In this document: positions 17,055 through 24,962 of the stretch, in pieces
How positions within the stretch are numbered: the first letter of the stretch is position 1
How the letters are laid out: the number at the start of each line of letters is the position of its first letter
From: Streptomyces hokutonensis
Lineage (GTDB): Bacteria; Actinomycetota; Actinomycetes; Streptomycetales; Streptomycetaceae
Length of the DNA stretch: 64,000 nt
Direction of reading: 5' to 3'
NCBI RefSeq assembly: GCF_000376565.1
Contig: NZ_BARG01000036.1
Coordinates: 53,752-117,751, forward strand
Notes under the pieces: model-generated
The model's input: only the letters and a program-made list of their open reading frames with translations
Databases searched by the model: none
What the model was told of the DNA's origin: nothing
Made by a program: the position numbers and the translations under genes

Positions 17055-18982
17055 ACGCACTGCGCAGCCCTGTACTGCTGGTCAGCACCGCCGCCGCGAG
17101 CATCGGCGCGGTAATCGTCGCCATGAACGTGTACGACACGACGAGCGCGCCGCCCGCCGCCGAGGCGGTCGTCCGGGTCGACCAGGTCGGCTATGTGCGC
17201 GGCGAGACAAAGCGGGCCTATGTGATGGGACCCACTAAGGCGCTCGCGGGGGCCCGCTTCAAGGTCGTGGACGCGAAGGACAAGGACAAGGTGGTCACGG
17301 CGGGTCGGCTCGGTGCCGTCACCGGTCACTGGAACGCCAAGTACCCGTCCGTGCGGACCGTCGACCTCTCCGCGCTGAACACCCCCGGCACCTACCGCGT
17401 CGTCCTGACCGGCACCGCCGCCGGCCGCTCCCCCGCCTTCCGGATCGCCGACGCGAGCGAGCTGATGACCCCGTTGGTCCGGGACAACGTCCGCTTTCTC
17501 CAGGCCCAGCGCGACGGCGCCGACGTGCTGCCAGGGGTCCTCAGGCACGGCCCGTCCCATCTGGCCGACGAGCACGCGACCGTGTACGCCGACCCGCACT
17601 ACGACGAGGCGGGCGAGGAACTGCTCGACGAGCGGCTGACCCCGACGGGTGTCACGGTCGACGCCTCGGGCGGCTGGTTCGACGCGGGCGACTTCCTGAA
17701 GTTCACCGGCACCACCTCCTACTCGACCGCCGAACTCCTGCTCGCCGAAAGGGACTTGCCGGCGATGCCCGCGCTGTCCGCCGAGGCCGACCACGGGCTG
17801 GAGTGGCTGGACAGGATGTGGGACGGCGACAGTGGAACGCTCTACGCCCAGGTCGGTATCGGCGCGGGCAACGACAACGTGCGCACGGACCACGACGTCT
17901 GGCGACTGCCGGAGGCCGACGACCGGCTCGATGTGTCGCCCGGCGACCCGGACTACACGATCAAGCACCGGCCGGTGTTCCGGGCCAACGCGCCGGGCGA
18001 GCCGATCACTCCGAGTCTGGCCGGACGGGTGGCGGCGGTGTTCGCCCTCGCGGCGCAGCGCACGGCCGACTCCGACCCTGACCTTGCCCGGGAGTGGCTG
18101 GAGAAGGCCGCCGCCGTGTACGACCAGGCCGACACCGACCCTGACCCGGACGAGCCGCTCGTCACCGCCTTCCCCAGCGGCTTCTACCCCGAGGACTCCT
18201 GGCAGGACGACCTGGAGTTCGCCGGTGCCGAACTGGCGCTGGCCGCGCGGGAGTTGGGTGACGACCGGGAGGGCGACTGGACGGCCGACGCGGCCCACTG
18301 GGCCCGCGCCTATCTGGACTCCGACGCCAAGGGCACCCTCAACGTCGCGGACGTCAGCGCGCTGGCCCATGTCGACCTGGCCAGCGCCCTGGACGGCGAC
18401 CGCGGCAACGGCGTAGGCGCGGCAGACCTCTACAAGGACTTGCGGCGCCAGTTGGAGGACGGGGTCGAGCGCGCCGGGCACGATCCGTTCGGCGCCGGTG
18501 CGGTCTACGACGACTTCGACGCCGTACCGCACACGTTCGGGCTGGTGGCCACCGCTCAGCTCTACGCCAAGGCGACCGGGGACACCCGCTTCGCGGCCTT
18601 CGCGGGCAGGCAGCGGGGCTGGGCGCTCGGCGCCAACCCGTGGGGCACCAGCTTCGTGATCGGCGCGGGCGAGGTCTATCCGCACTGCCCGGAACACCAG
18701 TTGGCCAACCTGCGCGGCAGCCTCGACGGCAAGGGCGCGATCCTGCGGGGCGCGGTGGTCAACGGCCCCAACGCGGCTGACAAACTCACCGACTTGAACG
18801 GTTTCCCGACCATGAAGAAGTGCACCGCCGGGCCGCCGAGCGGCGCCTGGACCGATTTCGACGGCAAGGGTTCGCGGTACGTGGACGACGTGGGCGCCTG
18901 GCAGACGGTGGAGCCCTCGCTCGACTTCACCACGACGGCCCTGCTGGCCTTCGCCCTGACGGCGCAGGACGAAGGCCACTAG
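17051..18982 (+). CDS. GH9 glucanase (cellulase-like) with N-terminal Ig-like domain
   Basis: 643-aa exported enzyme. N-terminal signal or membrane anchor (LLVSTAAASIGAVIVA), then the CelD-type Ig-like domain (VRVDQVGYVRGETKRAYV, about residues 40-125), then the GH9 (alpha/alpha)6 barrel. The catalytic-base motif is seen in GGWFDAGDFLKF and the C-terminal proton-donor region as DDVGAWQTVEPSLDFTTT; HTFGLVATAQL and GANPWGTSFVIG are typical GH9 stretches. Substrates of this subfamily are beta-1,4-glucans and their oligomers. ATGA overlap with the kinase gene is unusual for a hydrolase and suggests co-production with its sensor. Confidence 0.9.
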   Translation: MNALRSPVLLVSTAAASIGAVIVAMNVYDTTSAPPAAEAVVRVDQVGYVRGETKRAYVMGPTKALAGARFKVVDAKDKDKVVTAGRLGAVTGHWNAKYPSVRTVDLSALNTPGTYRVVLTGTAAGRSPAFRIADASELMTPLVRDNVRFLQAQRDGADVLPGVLRHGPSHLADEHATVYADPHYDEAGEELLDERLTPTGVTVDASGGWFDAGDFLKFTGTTSYSTAELLLAERDLPAMPALSAEADHGLEWLDRMWDGDSGTLYAQVGIGAGNDNVRTDHDVWRLPEADDRLDVSPGDPDYTIKHRPVFRANAPGEPITPSLAGRVAAVFALAAQRTADSDPDLAREWLEKAAAVYDQADTDPDPDEPLVTAFPSGFYPEDSWQDDLEFAGAELALAARELGDDREGDWTADAAHWARAYLDSDAKGTLNVADVSALAHVDLASALDGDRGNGVGAADLYKDLRRQLEDGVERAGHDPFGAGAVYDDFDAVPHTFGLVATAQLYAKATGDTRFAAFAGRQRGWALGANPWGTSFVIGAGEVYPHCPEHQLANLRGSLDGKGAILRGAVVNGPNAADKLTDLNGFPTMKKCTAGPPSGAWTDFDGKGSRYVDDVGAWQTVEPSLDFTTTALLAFALTAQDEGH

Positions 18983-18994
18983 GACCGGTCCATG

Positions 18995-21877
18995 TCAGGA
19001 CGTGACGTAGCAGGACTTGCTCACGTTCGGAAGCGGGTCGGAACCGAAGGCGGCCGTCGTGCAGCTCGTACCACCGCTGAAGGTCTTGTAGAGGAAGCGG
19101 CCCCGGGCGCCGTAGGCGACGGTCTGCTGTCCGCTGAAGGAGCAAGTGCCGCCTTCCGCCGAGCAGTTGGAGGCGTAGCCGACCGGGCCGCCGGTGGCGG
19201 TGTAACAGACCTTCGACTCACCGGAGATGGGGTCGCCGAACACGGCGTCGGTGCACGCGGTGTCGCCGGTCGCGGTGGCCGTGGTGAAGGCTCCGTAGGC
19301 GCCGTACATCACCGGCTGTCCCGCCACCGCCGCACAAGTCCCGTTCTGGTCCGCGCACTTGGTCCAGCCACCGGCCGGGGCACCGGCGGGCGGCAGATAG
19401 CAGGACTTGGCGACACCGTCGATGGGATCGCCGAAGTGGGCGTTGGAACAGTCCACGGAGCCGTTGGTGACCTGGTGGACGAAGTTGCCGTTGGCTCCGT
19501 AGGCGACGTCACGGTTGTAGCCGGGCACGGAGCAGGTGCCGCCCTCGGCCGCGCAGACGGTGTAGCCGGGCGGGCCGCCCGCGTCGGCGACGTAGCAGGA
19601 CTTGACGAGGTTCGCGGCCGGGTCGCCGCCGAAAGAGTCGTTGGAGCAGGCGGTGCTGCTGGTCACGGTCTTGTACGTGTACGTCCCTGCGCCGTAGGCC
19701 ACCGAGCGGGTGCCGCTGAAGGAGCAGGTGCCGCCCTCGCCCGCGCACCGGGTGTAGCCCGCGCGCAGGGCGCCGGTGCCGGGTTCGGCGGGCGGTGCCG
19801 GGTTGCCGAGGCCGGTGGCGGAGACGGTGTAGCTGCCGGGGGCGACGCCGGTGAGGTAGACGTAGGTGTCGTCCTGGCTGCCGCCGGTGATGCCGGAGGT
19901 GGGCGTGAAGGTTCCGTTGCTCCAGACGGTCGCGCCGTTCACGGTCACCGTGATGTTCCCGCCGAGCTTGGGGACGCCGATCCGGCCGGTGCTGCCGGAC
20001 GGGCTGGAGAGGGTGGCCGAGTAGGTGCCGGCCGACCCGTTCCGGGACCAGGACGCGTTGATCGCGCCCTGGGGCATGGTGATGCGGCCCTGGGCGCTGG
20101 TCAGGTCGCCGGGGTGCGGGACGAAGCGGTAGGCGCCGGTCGCCGACTCGGGCGCGGTGCCGAGCACGTCGAAGGTGAGCGTCGAGGTGGGCGCGGTGGA
20201 CCAGCCGTGCGCGAGGCTCATGAACGAACCGCCGTACGCGAGGCCGCCGTCGGACTGGATGCCCTCCCAGAACGTGCTCTTGGTGCCGATGTCGCTGTCG
20301 AGCATGTGGCCCCAGGTGCGGCGGATCTGGTCCAGGGCGGTGTAGTCGTCGTTGGCGGTGAAGCGCGCGTTCAGCTCCATGCCGCCGGCGAACGGCGAGA
20401 CGTTGCCGCCCCATTCGGGCGTGGTCGGGCCGTAGATGCCCCAGTTGTTGCCGAGCCCGGCGACGATGCTCTTCGACTTGGCCGTGGAGTCGCTCAACCC
20501 GTACCAGACGGCAAGGGAGTTGCCGTCCTGCGGGTAGAGGCCGCTGGTCGGGTTGTCCTTGTACATGCCCTTCGAGGCGTCCCACAGCCGGGAGTTGGCC
20601 GCGGTCTTGAGGGCGTCGGCCTTGCTGTTCCAGCTCGCTGCAAGGGCGCTGTCGCCCTCGACGGCGGCGAGGGTCGCGCCGCCCCGGAGGGCGCCGTACA
20701 GCAGCGCGTTGGCGGAGATGTTCTCGCCGCCCTGGCCGACCCGGGCCCAGTCCTGGGTGCGGGTCACGTTGAGCAGGTTGTTGCCGTCGATCTTGTTGGT
20801 GATGAAGGCCATCCCCCGCTTGTAGTTGGACCATTCGGAGTCCAGCCACGACCGGTCGGCGGTGTACGTGTAGTACGTGGACGTCCCCAGCAGCGTCCAC
20901 GTGTGGTACGTGTCCGAGCCGGTGAGGTTGAACGGCGGCCCGGACCACGGGATTTCACCCGCCGACGACTGCGCGTCGTACATCGTGGTGAGCGCGTTGC
21001 GGGTCGAGGTGAGGTCGTTCGAGTACGCGTACTGCGTGGGGACGGCGATGCCCATGTCGCCGGGCCACACCGTACGGTCGCGCTTCGCGCCGTCGACCAG
21101 GACGGAGTCCCCGACACCCACGGTGGCGCTGTTGTCCCAGGCCGAGGAGGGCGGCGGCCAGGCGCGGCCCTGGTTGGAGGCGATGGTGTTCAACTGCACG
21201 GTGTACGCCCCGGCGTACCAGATGCGGTTGAGCAACTCGTCGCTGGACGTGAAGTAGTTGGCGTAGTCGGCCGGGTTGCTCTTCCCCGGTGCGGCGGTGA
21301 AGTTGAGGCTGACGCCCGTGAGGTCCACCCAGCCCGAGCTGTCCAGGAAGACCGTCAAGTAGCGGAAGCCGCCACGGAGTTGGGCGATCGGCACGGTGTA
21401 CGTTCCGTTGGCGCTCGGCGTGGCGTACAGGGCGCCGTCCTCGCCGTCGCGGCCGCTGCTGCGGTCGCTGTTGTTGCCCACGTACAGGGACGACTCGCTG
21501 AAGGCCAGGCCGACGCGTTGGCCGCTGGAGCTGGTGCTGCCGAATGACAACGTTACCAATCCGCCGACCTCTTTCCCGAAGTCGAGCGTGACGGCGGACT
21601 GCGAGCCGGAGATCCGGGTCGCCTGTCCGTTCAGCACGTTCGTCGGGTTCGCGACGCTGCCGGAGGTGCGGTAGACGGCGGTCGGCTTGAGGGTGCGCGA
21701 GGTCGGCGAGTAGTTCACGGCGTCAAGTGCCGCCTTGGGGGCGGGCGTTGCGTCCGTCGGTGCCGCCCCGGCGGACAGGGCCGGGGTCACGGCCAGCGCG
21801 GCGGCCACCACCACGGTGAGCCCGACTAGTCGCCCTGGTCTGGGCTTTCGGTTCAGCGCTGGCCTGCGACGGCGCAT
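18995..21877 (-). CDS. GH78-like alpha-L-rhamnosidase, secreted, with Cys-rich repeats
   Basis: 960-aa secreted protein. ATG at 21877 has GGGAGG upstream and opens an Arg-rich signal peptide (MRRRRPALNRKPRPGRLVG); the longer frame upstream is excluded. After a beta-sandwich region, a six-hairpin barrel of GH78 type is indicated by NRIWYAGAYTVQLNT, GVGDSVLVDGAKRDRTVWPGD, QDWARVGQGGENIS and GHMLDSDIGTKSTFWEG. Such enzymes release L-rhamnose from plant glycans. The C-terminal 255 residues are four repeats of about 62 aa with four Cys each, likely a binding module. Divergent from GH76 with LacI-type operators before both. Linkage specificity is not predictable. Confidence 0.85.
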   Translation of the reverse strand: MRRRRPALNRKPRPGRLVGLTVVVAAALAVTPALSAGAAPTDATPAPKAALDAVNYSPTSRTLKPTAVYRTSGSVANPTNVLNGQATRISGSQSAVTLDFGKEVGGLVTLSFGSTSSSGQRVGLAFSESSLYVGNNSDRSSGRDGEDGALYATPSANGTYTVPIAQLRGGFRYLTVFLDSSGWVDLTGVSLNFTAAPGKSNPADYANYFTSSDELLNRIWYAGAYTVQLNTIASNQGRAWPPPSSAWDNSATVGVGDSVLVDGAKRDRTVWPGDMGIAVPTQYAYSNDLTSTRNALTTMYDAQSSAGEIPWSGPPFNLTGSDTYHTWTLLGTSTYYTYTADRSWLDSEWSNYKRGMAFITNKIDGNNLLNVTRTQDWARVGQGGENISANALLYGALRGGATLAAVEGDSALAASWNSKADALKTAANSRLWDASKGMYKDNPTSGLYPQDGNSLAVWYGLSDSTAKSKSIVAGLGNNWGIYGPTTPEWGGNVSPFAGGMELNARFTANDDYTALDQIRRTWGHMLDSDIGTKSTFWEGIQSDGGLAYGGSFMSLAHGWSTAPTSTLTFDVLGTAPESATGAYRFVPHPGDLTSAQGRITMPQGAINASWSRNGSAGTYSATLSSPSGSTGRIGVPKLGGNITVTVNGATVWSNGTFTPTSGITGGSQDDTYVYLTGVAPGSYTVSATGLGNPAPPAEPGTGALRAGYTRCAGEGGTCSFSGTRSVAYGAGTYTYKTVTSSTACSNDSFGGDPAANLVKSCYVADAGGPPGYTVCAAEGGTCSVPGYNRDVAYGANGNFVHQVTNGSVDCSNAHFGDPIDGVAKSCYLPPAGAPAGGWTKCADQNGTCAAVAGQPVMYGAYGAFTTATATGDTACTDAVFGDPISGESKVCYTATGGPVGYASNCSAEGGTCSFSGQQTVAYGARGRFLYKTFSGGTSCTTAAFGSDPLPNVSKSCYVTS
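18998..19766 (-). repeat. Four Cys-rich repeats at the C-terminus of the GH78 protein
   Basis: Four protein repeats of 60-66 aa sharing GYxxCAxEGGTCSxxG, VAYGAxGxF or Y, a central CSNxxFGDP and a final KSCY. The third copy is most diverged (CADQNGTCAAVAG). Four conserved Cys per unit imply two disulfides each. The pattern is known as an accessory module on actinobacterial hydrolases, but its ligand is unknown to me. Confidence 0.8.
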
Positions 21878-21932
21878 GAGTGCCTCCCGGATCGGTGGGG
21901 GAACCAGTCGCCCAACTGGACAACCAGGCAGG

Positions 21933-21944
21933 TGAATCGATTCA
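21933..21944. promoter_or_regulatory. LacI-type operator before GH78 gene
   Basis: TGAATCGATTCA, a perfect 12-bp palindrome with the CG centre typical of LacI/GalR operators, 56 bases upstream of the GH78 start. A near-copy lies before the divergent GH76 gene at 22166. No LacI-family gene is in the window. Confidence 0.6.
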
Positions 21945-22165
21945 ACCGGATCGAACACGGAAGCCTGGAGCTGGAGGAGCGACGGGTGCGCGAGATGACT
22001 CGCCGAAGTTCGCACCGATGATGGGCGCCGGGAGGGCGGGTGTCAACCCATCGCGACAGCCTTCAACTCCCGGGTAAAAAGCGCACCTTACGACATTGAC
22101 AGGGCCGCACCAAGCCGGTTCACTGCGTCGAGTACGGGTAGAGGTATGGACCTTTGATCCAGCGC

Positions 22166-22177
22166 TGAATCCATTCA
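22166..22177. promoter_or_regulatory. LacI-type operator before GH76 gene
   Basis: TGAATCCATTCA, differing by one base from the palindrome at 21933-21944, 41 bases upstream of the GH76 start. The 340-bp spacer between the hydrolases also holds a TTGACA on each strand (22096-22101 plus, 22041-22046 minus) as possible -35 boxes; good -10 boxes are not evident. Confidence 0.5.
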
Positions 22178-22217
22178 CACCCGGCGTCCCCCATCGTGAA
22201 ATCGAGGCGAGTTTCCG

Positions 22218-24080
22218 GTGTCCCTACATGGCTTCGACATCGTTGTCAGACCACGGTTCCTCAGCTTTCTCCTGACGGCCGCCCTCGCGTTCGTGGCGCT
22301 CGTCCCGGCCGCGACGCAGGCGTCCGCCGCGACCCAGGTGTGCGTCCTGGCCTGCGACACGCTGGACCCTTCGCAGGCAAAGCAGGAAACGTTTCCAGTC
22401 CCGGACAAGACACTCAACGGCCGGCGTGTGCAGCTCCACGTCTCCGACGCGGACGACATGGCGTGGGCCAGTATCGACAACGGCTCGACCGGTGACACGG
22501 TCTGGTTGGACCGGTCCTGGGACGGCGGCGCCACCTGGGACGGACTGCTCGGCAAGGCGAGCATCCCGAGCACCTGGACCGGCACCAGGACGCTGATGTA
22601 CAACATCACCGACCCGCGCAACCACAAGCGCGGCCTGGTCCGGGCCTGCGGCGACGCGGCCGGCGTGGGCTGCACGAACTGGGTCTACCCCACCGTCTGC
22701 GACACCCTCTGCGACGCCACGGGCGCGGGCCAGGCGGCGGGCGACGACCAGCCGGTACCGTCGACCACCCTCTACGGCCGCACGATCCGGCTGCACGTGG
22801 ACCAGAAGAACTCCATGGCCTGGGCGAGCATCGACACGGGCGGCGCAGGTGACGAGATCTGGTTGGACCGGTCCTGGGACGGCGGTGCGACCTGGCCGGA
22901 CGGCTCCTCCCTCGGCCGTACCAGCACCCCGTCCGGGGCCACCACCACCCGCACCACGATGTACGCCACCCGCGATCCGCGCGGTCTCCTCTACGGTGGC
23001 GCGGTCCGCGCCTGCGGCCGGGAGGCGAGCCACAACGAGGGCAGCTGCACCGCGTGGTACCGGCCCGTGCCGAGCAGGGCGCGCGCGGCGGCGGACGCGC
23101 TGATGACGTCGTACGACCCCTACAACGGCTGGTGGCCCAGCAGTTGGTGGAACTCGGCGGCCACCCTCACCTCCGTCATCGACTTCGCGAAGACCACCGG
23201 CACGCACGACTACGACTGGATCATCGCCCGCACCTTCGACCAGAACAAGGGCGTCTTCCCGGCCGGGACGCGCAGCTCGGACGCGATCGAGGGGGACTTC
23301 ATCAGCCGGTCCATCGACGACTCGGGCTGGTGGGCGATCGCGTGGATCGACGCCTACGACTACACGCACGACGCGCGCTATCTCAACGAGGCCGTCACCA
23401 TCGCCAATTACGTGCAGCAGTACTGGGACACGGGCACCTGCGGCGGCGGGGTGTGGTGGGACCGGGAGAAGACCTACAAGAACGCGGTGACCAACGGGCA
23501 GTACCTGTGGCTGACCACCGCGCTGCACCAGCGGATCGCGGGTGACACGGTGTGGCTGCAGCGGGCGAAGACCTCGGCCGCCTGGTACAAGGCCAGCGGG
23601 ATGATCAACTCCTCGGGTCTGGTCAACGACGGACTGTCCTCGTCCTGCGCCAACAACGGCTCCACCGTGTGGAGTTACAACCAGGGGCTGGCCATCGGCG
23701 CCTTCACGGAGCTGTGGAAGTCGACCGGGGACAGTTCGCTGCTGACCACCGCGAAGACCATGGCGAACGCCGCGATCAGCAGCTCCCAGCTGACCGTCGG
23801 CGGGGTGCTCACCGAGTCCTGCGATGTCGGCTCGGCGTCCTGCGACGACAACCAGAAGCAGTTCAAGGGCATCTTCATGCGGAACTTCGCCGACCTCGCG
23901 AACGTGACCGGCTCCAGCACCTACCGCGCCTACATCCAGAAACAGGCCGACACGCTGTGGGCGCAGGACCGGTCCAACCTCAACGCGCTCGGTGAACGCT
24001 GGGCGGGCACCAGCCCGAACCAGACCGACTGGCGCACGCAGGCCAGTGCGCTCGGGGCGCTGACGGCCGCCGCGGGCTGA
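22218..24080 (+). CDS. Secreted GH76 alpha-1,6-mannanase-like enzyme with duplicated N-terminal module
   Basis: 620-aa secreted protein. Signal peptide to about residue 37, two related modules (residues 42-155 and 161-280), then a GH76 barrel (290-620). The GH76 catalytic Asp pair is in SIDDSGWWAIAWIDAYDYT (Asp367-Asp368). Other GH76 marks are GGVWWDREKTYKNAVTNGQY, VWSYNQGLAIGAFTEL and QFKGIFMRN. Family members hydrolyse alpha-1,6-mannan of fungal walls or actinobacterial lipoglycans. Start is a GTG; no in-frame ATG fits. Followed by a strong hairpin terminator. Confidence 0.9.
   Translation: MSLHGFDIVVRPRFLSFLLTAALAFVALVPAATQASAATQVCVLACDTLDPSQAKQETFPVPDKTLNGRRVQLHVSDADDMAWASIDNGSTGDTVWLDRSWDGGATWDGLLGKASIPSTWTGTRTLMYNITDPRNHKRGLVRACGDAAGVGCTNWVYPTVCDTLCDATGAGQAAGDDQPVPSTTLYGRTIRLHVDQKNSMAWASIDTGGAGDEIWLDRSWDGGATWPDGSSLGRTSTPSGATTTRTTMYATRDPRGLLYGGAVRACGREASHNEGSCTAWYRPVPSRARAAADALMTSYDPYNGWWPSSWWNSAATLTSVIDFAKTTGTHDYDWIIARTFDQNKGVFPAGTRSSDAIEGDFISRSIDDSGWWAIAWIDAYDYTHDARYLNEAVTIANYVQQYWDTGTCGGGVWWDREKTYKNAVTNGQYLWLTTALHQRIAGDTVWLQRAKTSAAWYKASGMINSSGLVNDGLSSSCANNGSTVWSYNQGLAIGAFTELWKSTGDSSLLTTAKTMANAAISSSQLTVGGVLTESCDVGSASCDDNQKQFKGIFMRNFADLANVTGSSTYRAYIQKQADTLWAQDRSNLNALGERWAGTSPNQTDWRTQASALGALTAAAG
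22341..23057 (+). repeat. Duplicated module in the GH76 protein
   Basis: Two copies of about 115 aa. Shared blocks: CDTL or CDAT with PVPDxTLxGR, LHVxxxxxMAWASID, GDxxWLDRSWDGGATW, TRTxMYxxxDPR, and VRACG. The repeated WLDRSWDGGATW block suggests a sugar-binding or beta-sandwich module duplicated in tandem. Confidence 0.8.
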
Positions 24081-24120
24081 GCGGTCGCAGGGTGGGTGCG
24101 GGACACCTGGGGTAACGGCG

Positions 24121-24151
24121 GCCTGGTTGCGTCCCTCGGACGCGACCAGGC
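24121..24151 (+). terminator. Hairpin terminator after GH76 gene
   Basis: A 14-bp stem, GCCTGGTTGCGTCC at 24121-24134 against 24138-24151, with one T-G wobble and a 3-base loop, 41 bases after the GH76 stop and before the next gene. No T-run follows. Confidence 0.75.
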
Positions 24152-24187
24152 TTGCCACGAAGGAGCCACCCACTTGAGGAGCAGGCG

Positions 24188-24958
24188 ATGAGCACCACCC
24201 ACACGGATTCCGTGACCTGGAACGGTCCAGCCTTCGACGAGATCGTCAAGAACGACGCGGGGCGTCCCGTCCTGTTCACCGACGCCCGGGTCCTGACCAT
24301 GGACCCGCTGATCGGCACCCTGACCGGCGCCGACGTGCTGCTGGTCGGCGCCCTGCTCGTGGGCGTCGGCCCGGGCATCGTCACGGCGGCGCAGGACGAC
24401 AACGCCATCGTCGTCGACTGCACCGGCATGACGGTGGTGCCGGCCGTCGTGGACACGGTCGCCCTGGTCGGCGGGCGCGGGCACCGTGCCGAGTACGTCG
24501 CGACGCTCACGCCCGGGAACACCGGCGACCTGCTCGTCGTACCCGATGAACTCGCCCCCGACGTGGCGGGTGCGGTGGCCACGCTGCTGACCCGGCCGGA
24601 GGAGGTCCGCGCCCTCGTGGCGAACGGCAAGCCGGTCCTCTGGTCCGGCGCCGACGCCCCCGGCCGGGCCACCGCGCCCGAGGCGGGCATCCCGGCCGCC
24701 CAGGACCTGACCGGCAGCCCGCGCGTCGGCGTCTGGATGGACGAGAACGACTTCCTGCACCAGGAGTTGACCGCCGGCGGCCGCTACGACGAGACCCGCG
24801 GTGGCCGCCCGCACGCCTACGAGGGCCGCTACTGGATCGACGGCGACCGCATCGACTACCTCGACGACCTCGGCTTCTGGGCCTTCGGCGAGTTCCGGGG
24901 CGACGAGTTGCACCACGCGGGTTACGCGATGCGGCTCGGGGCGCGCTCCCGGTCGTAG
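24188..24958 (+). CDS. Amidohydrolase N-terminal remnant fused to an Atu4866 domain
   Basis: 256-aa protein of two parts. Residues 25-95 match the N-terminal beta-sandwich of amidohydrolases (VLFTDARVLTMDPLIGTLTG, VVDCTGMTVVPAVVDT), closely like the complete enzyme at 32595. Where that enzyme has the metal ligands His-x-His (VDTHRHA) this one reads VDTVALV, and no barrel follows. Residues 178-250 are an Atu4866-type domain (GVWMDENDFLHQEL, GGRYDETRGGRPHAYEG, RIDYLDDLGFWAFGEF), like the free-standing protein at 35602. So it cannot be a metal-dependent hydrolase; a binding or chaperone-like role is conceivable. ATG has GGAGCAGG upstream. Function unknown. Confidence 0.8.
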   Translation: MSTTHTDSVTWNGPAFDEIVKNDAGRPVLFTDARVLTMDPLIGTLTGADVLLVGALLVGVGPGIVTAAQDDNAIVVDCTGMTVVPAVVDTVALVGGRGHRAEYVATLTPGNTGDLLVVPDELAPDVAGAVATLLTRPEEVRALVANGKPVLWSGADAPGRATAPEAGIPAAQDLTGSPRVGVWMDENDFLHQELTAGGRYDETRGGRPHAYEGRYWIDGDRIDYLDDLGFWAFGEFRGDELHHAGYAMRLGARSRS

Positions 24959-24962
24959 CGGA

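Noticed and set aside
18992..21547. 851-codon plus-strand frame opposite the GH78 gene
   Set aside because: Val/Gly/Ala-rich shadow frame; the minus strand codes a coherent secreted enzyme with Cys-rich repeats.
21878..22015. 46-codon N-terminal extension of the GH78 gene
   Set aside because: It would overlap the LacI-type operator and precede an obvious signal peptide with its own ribosome site.
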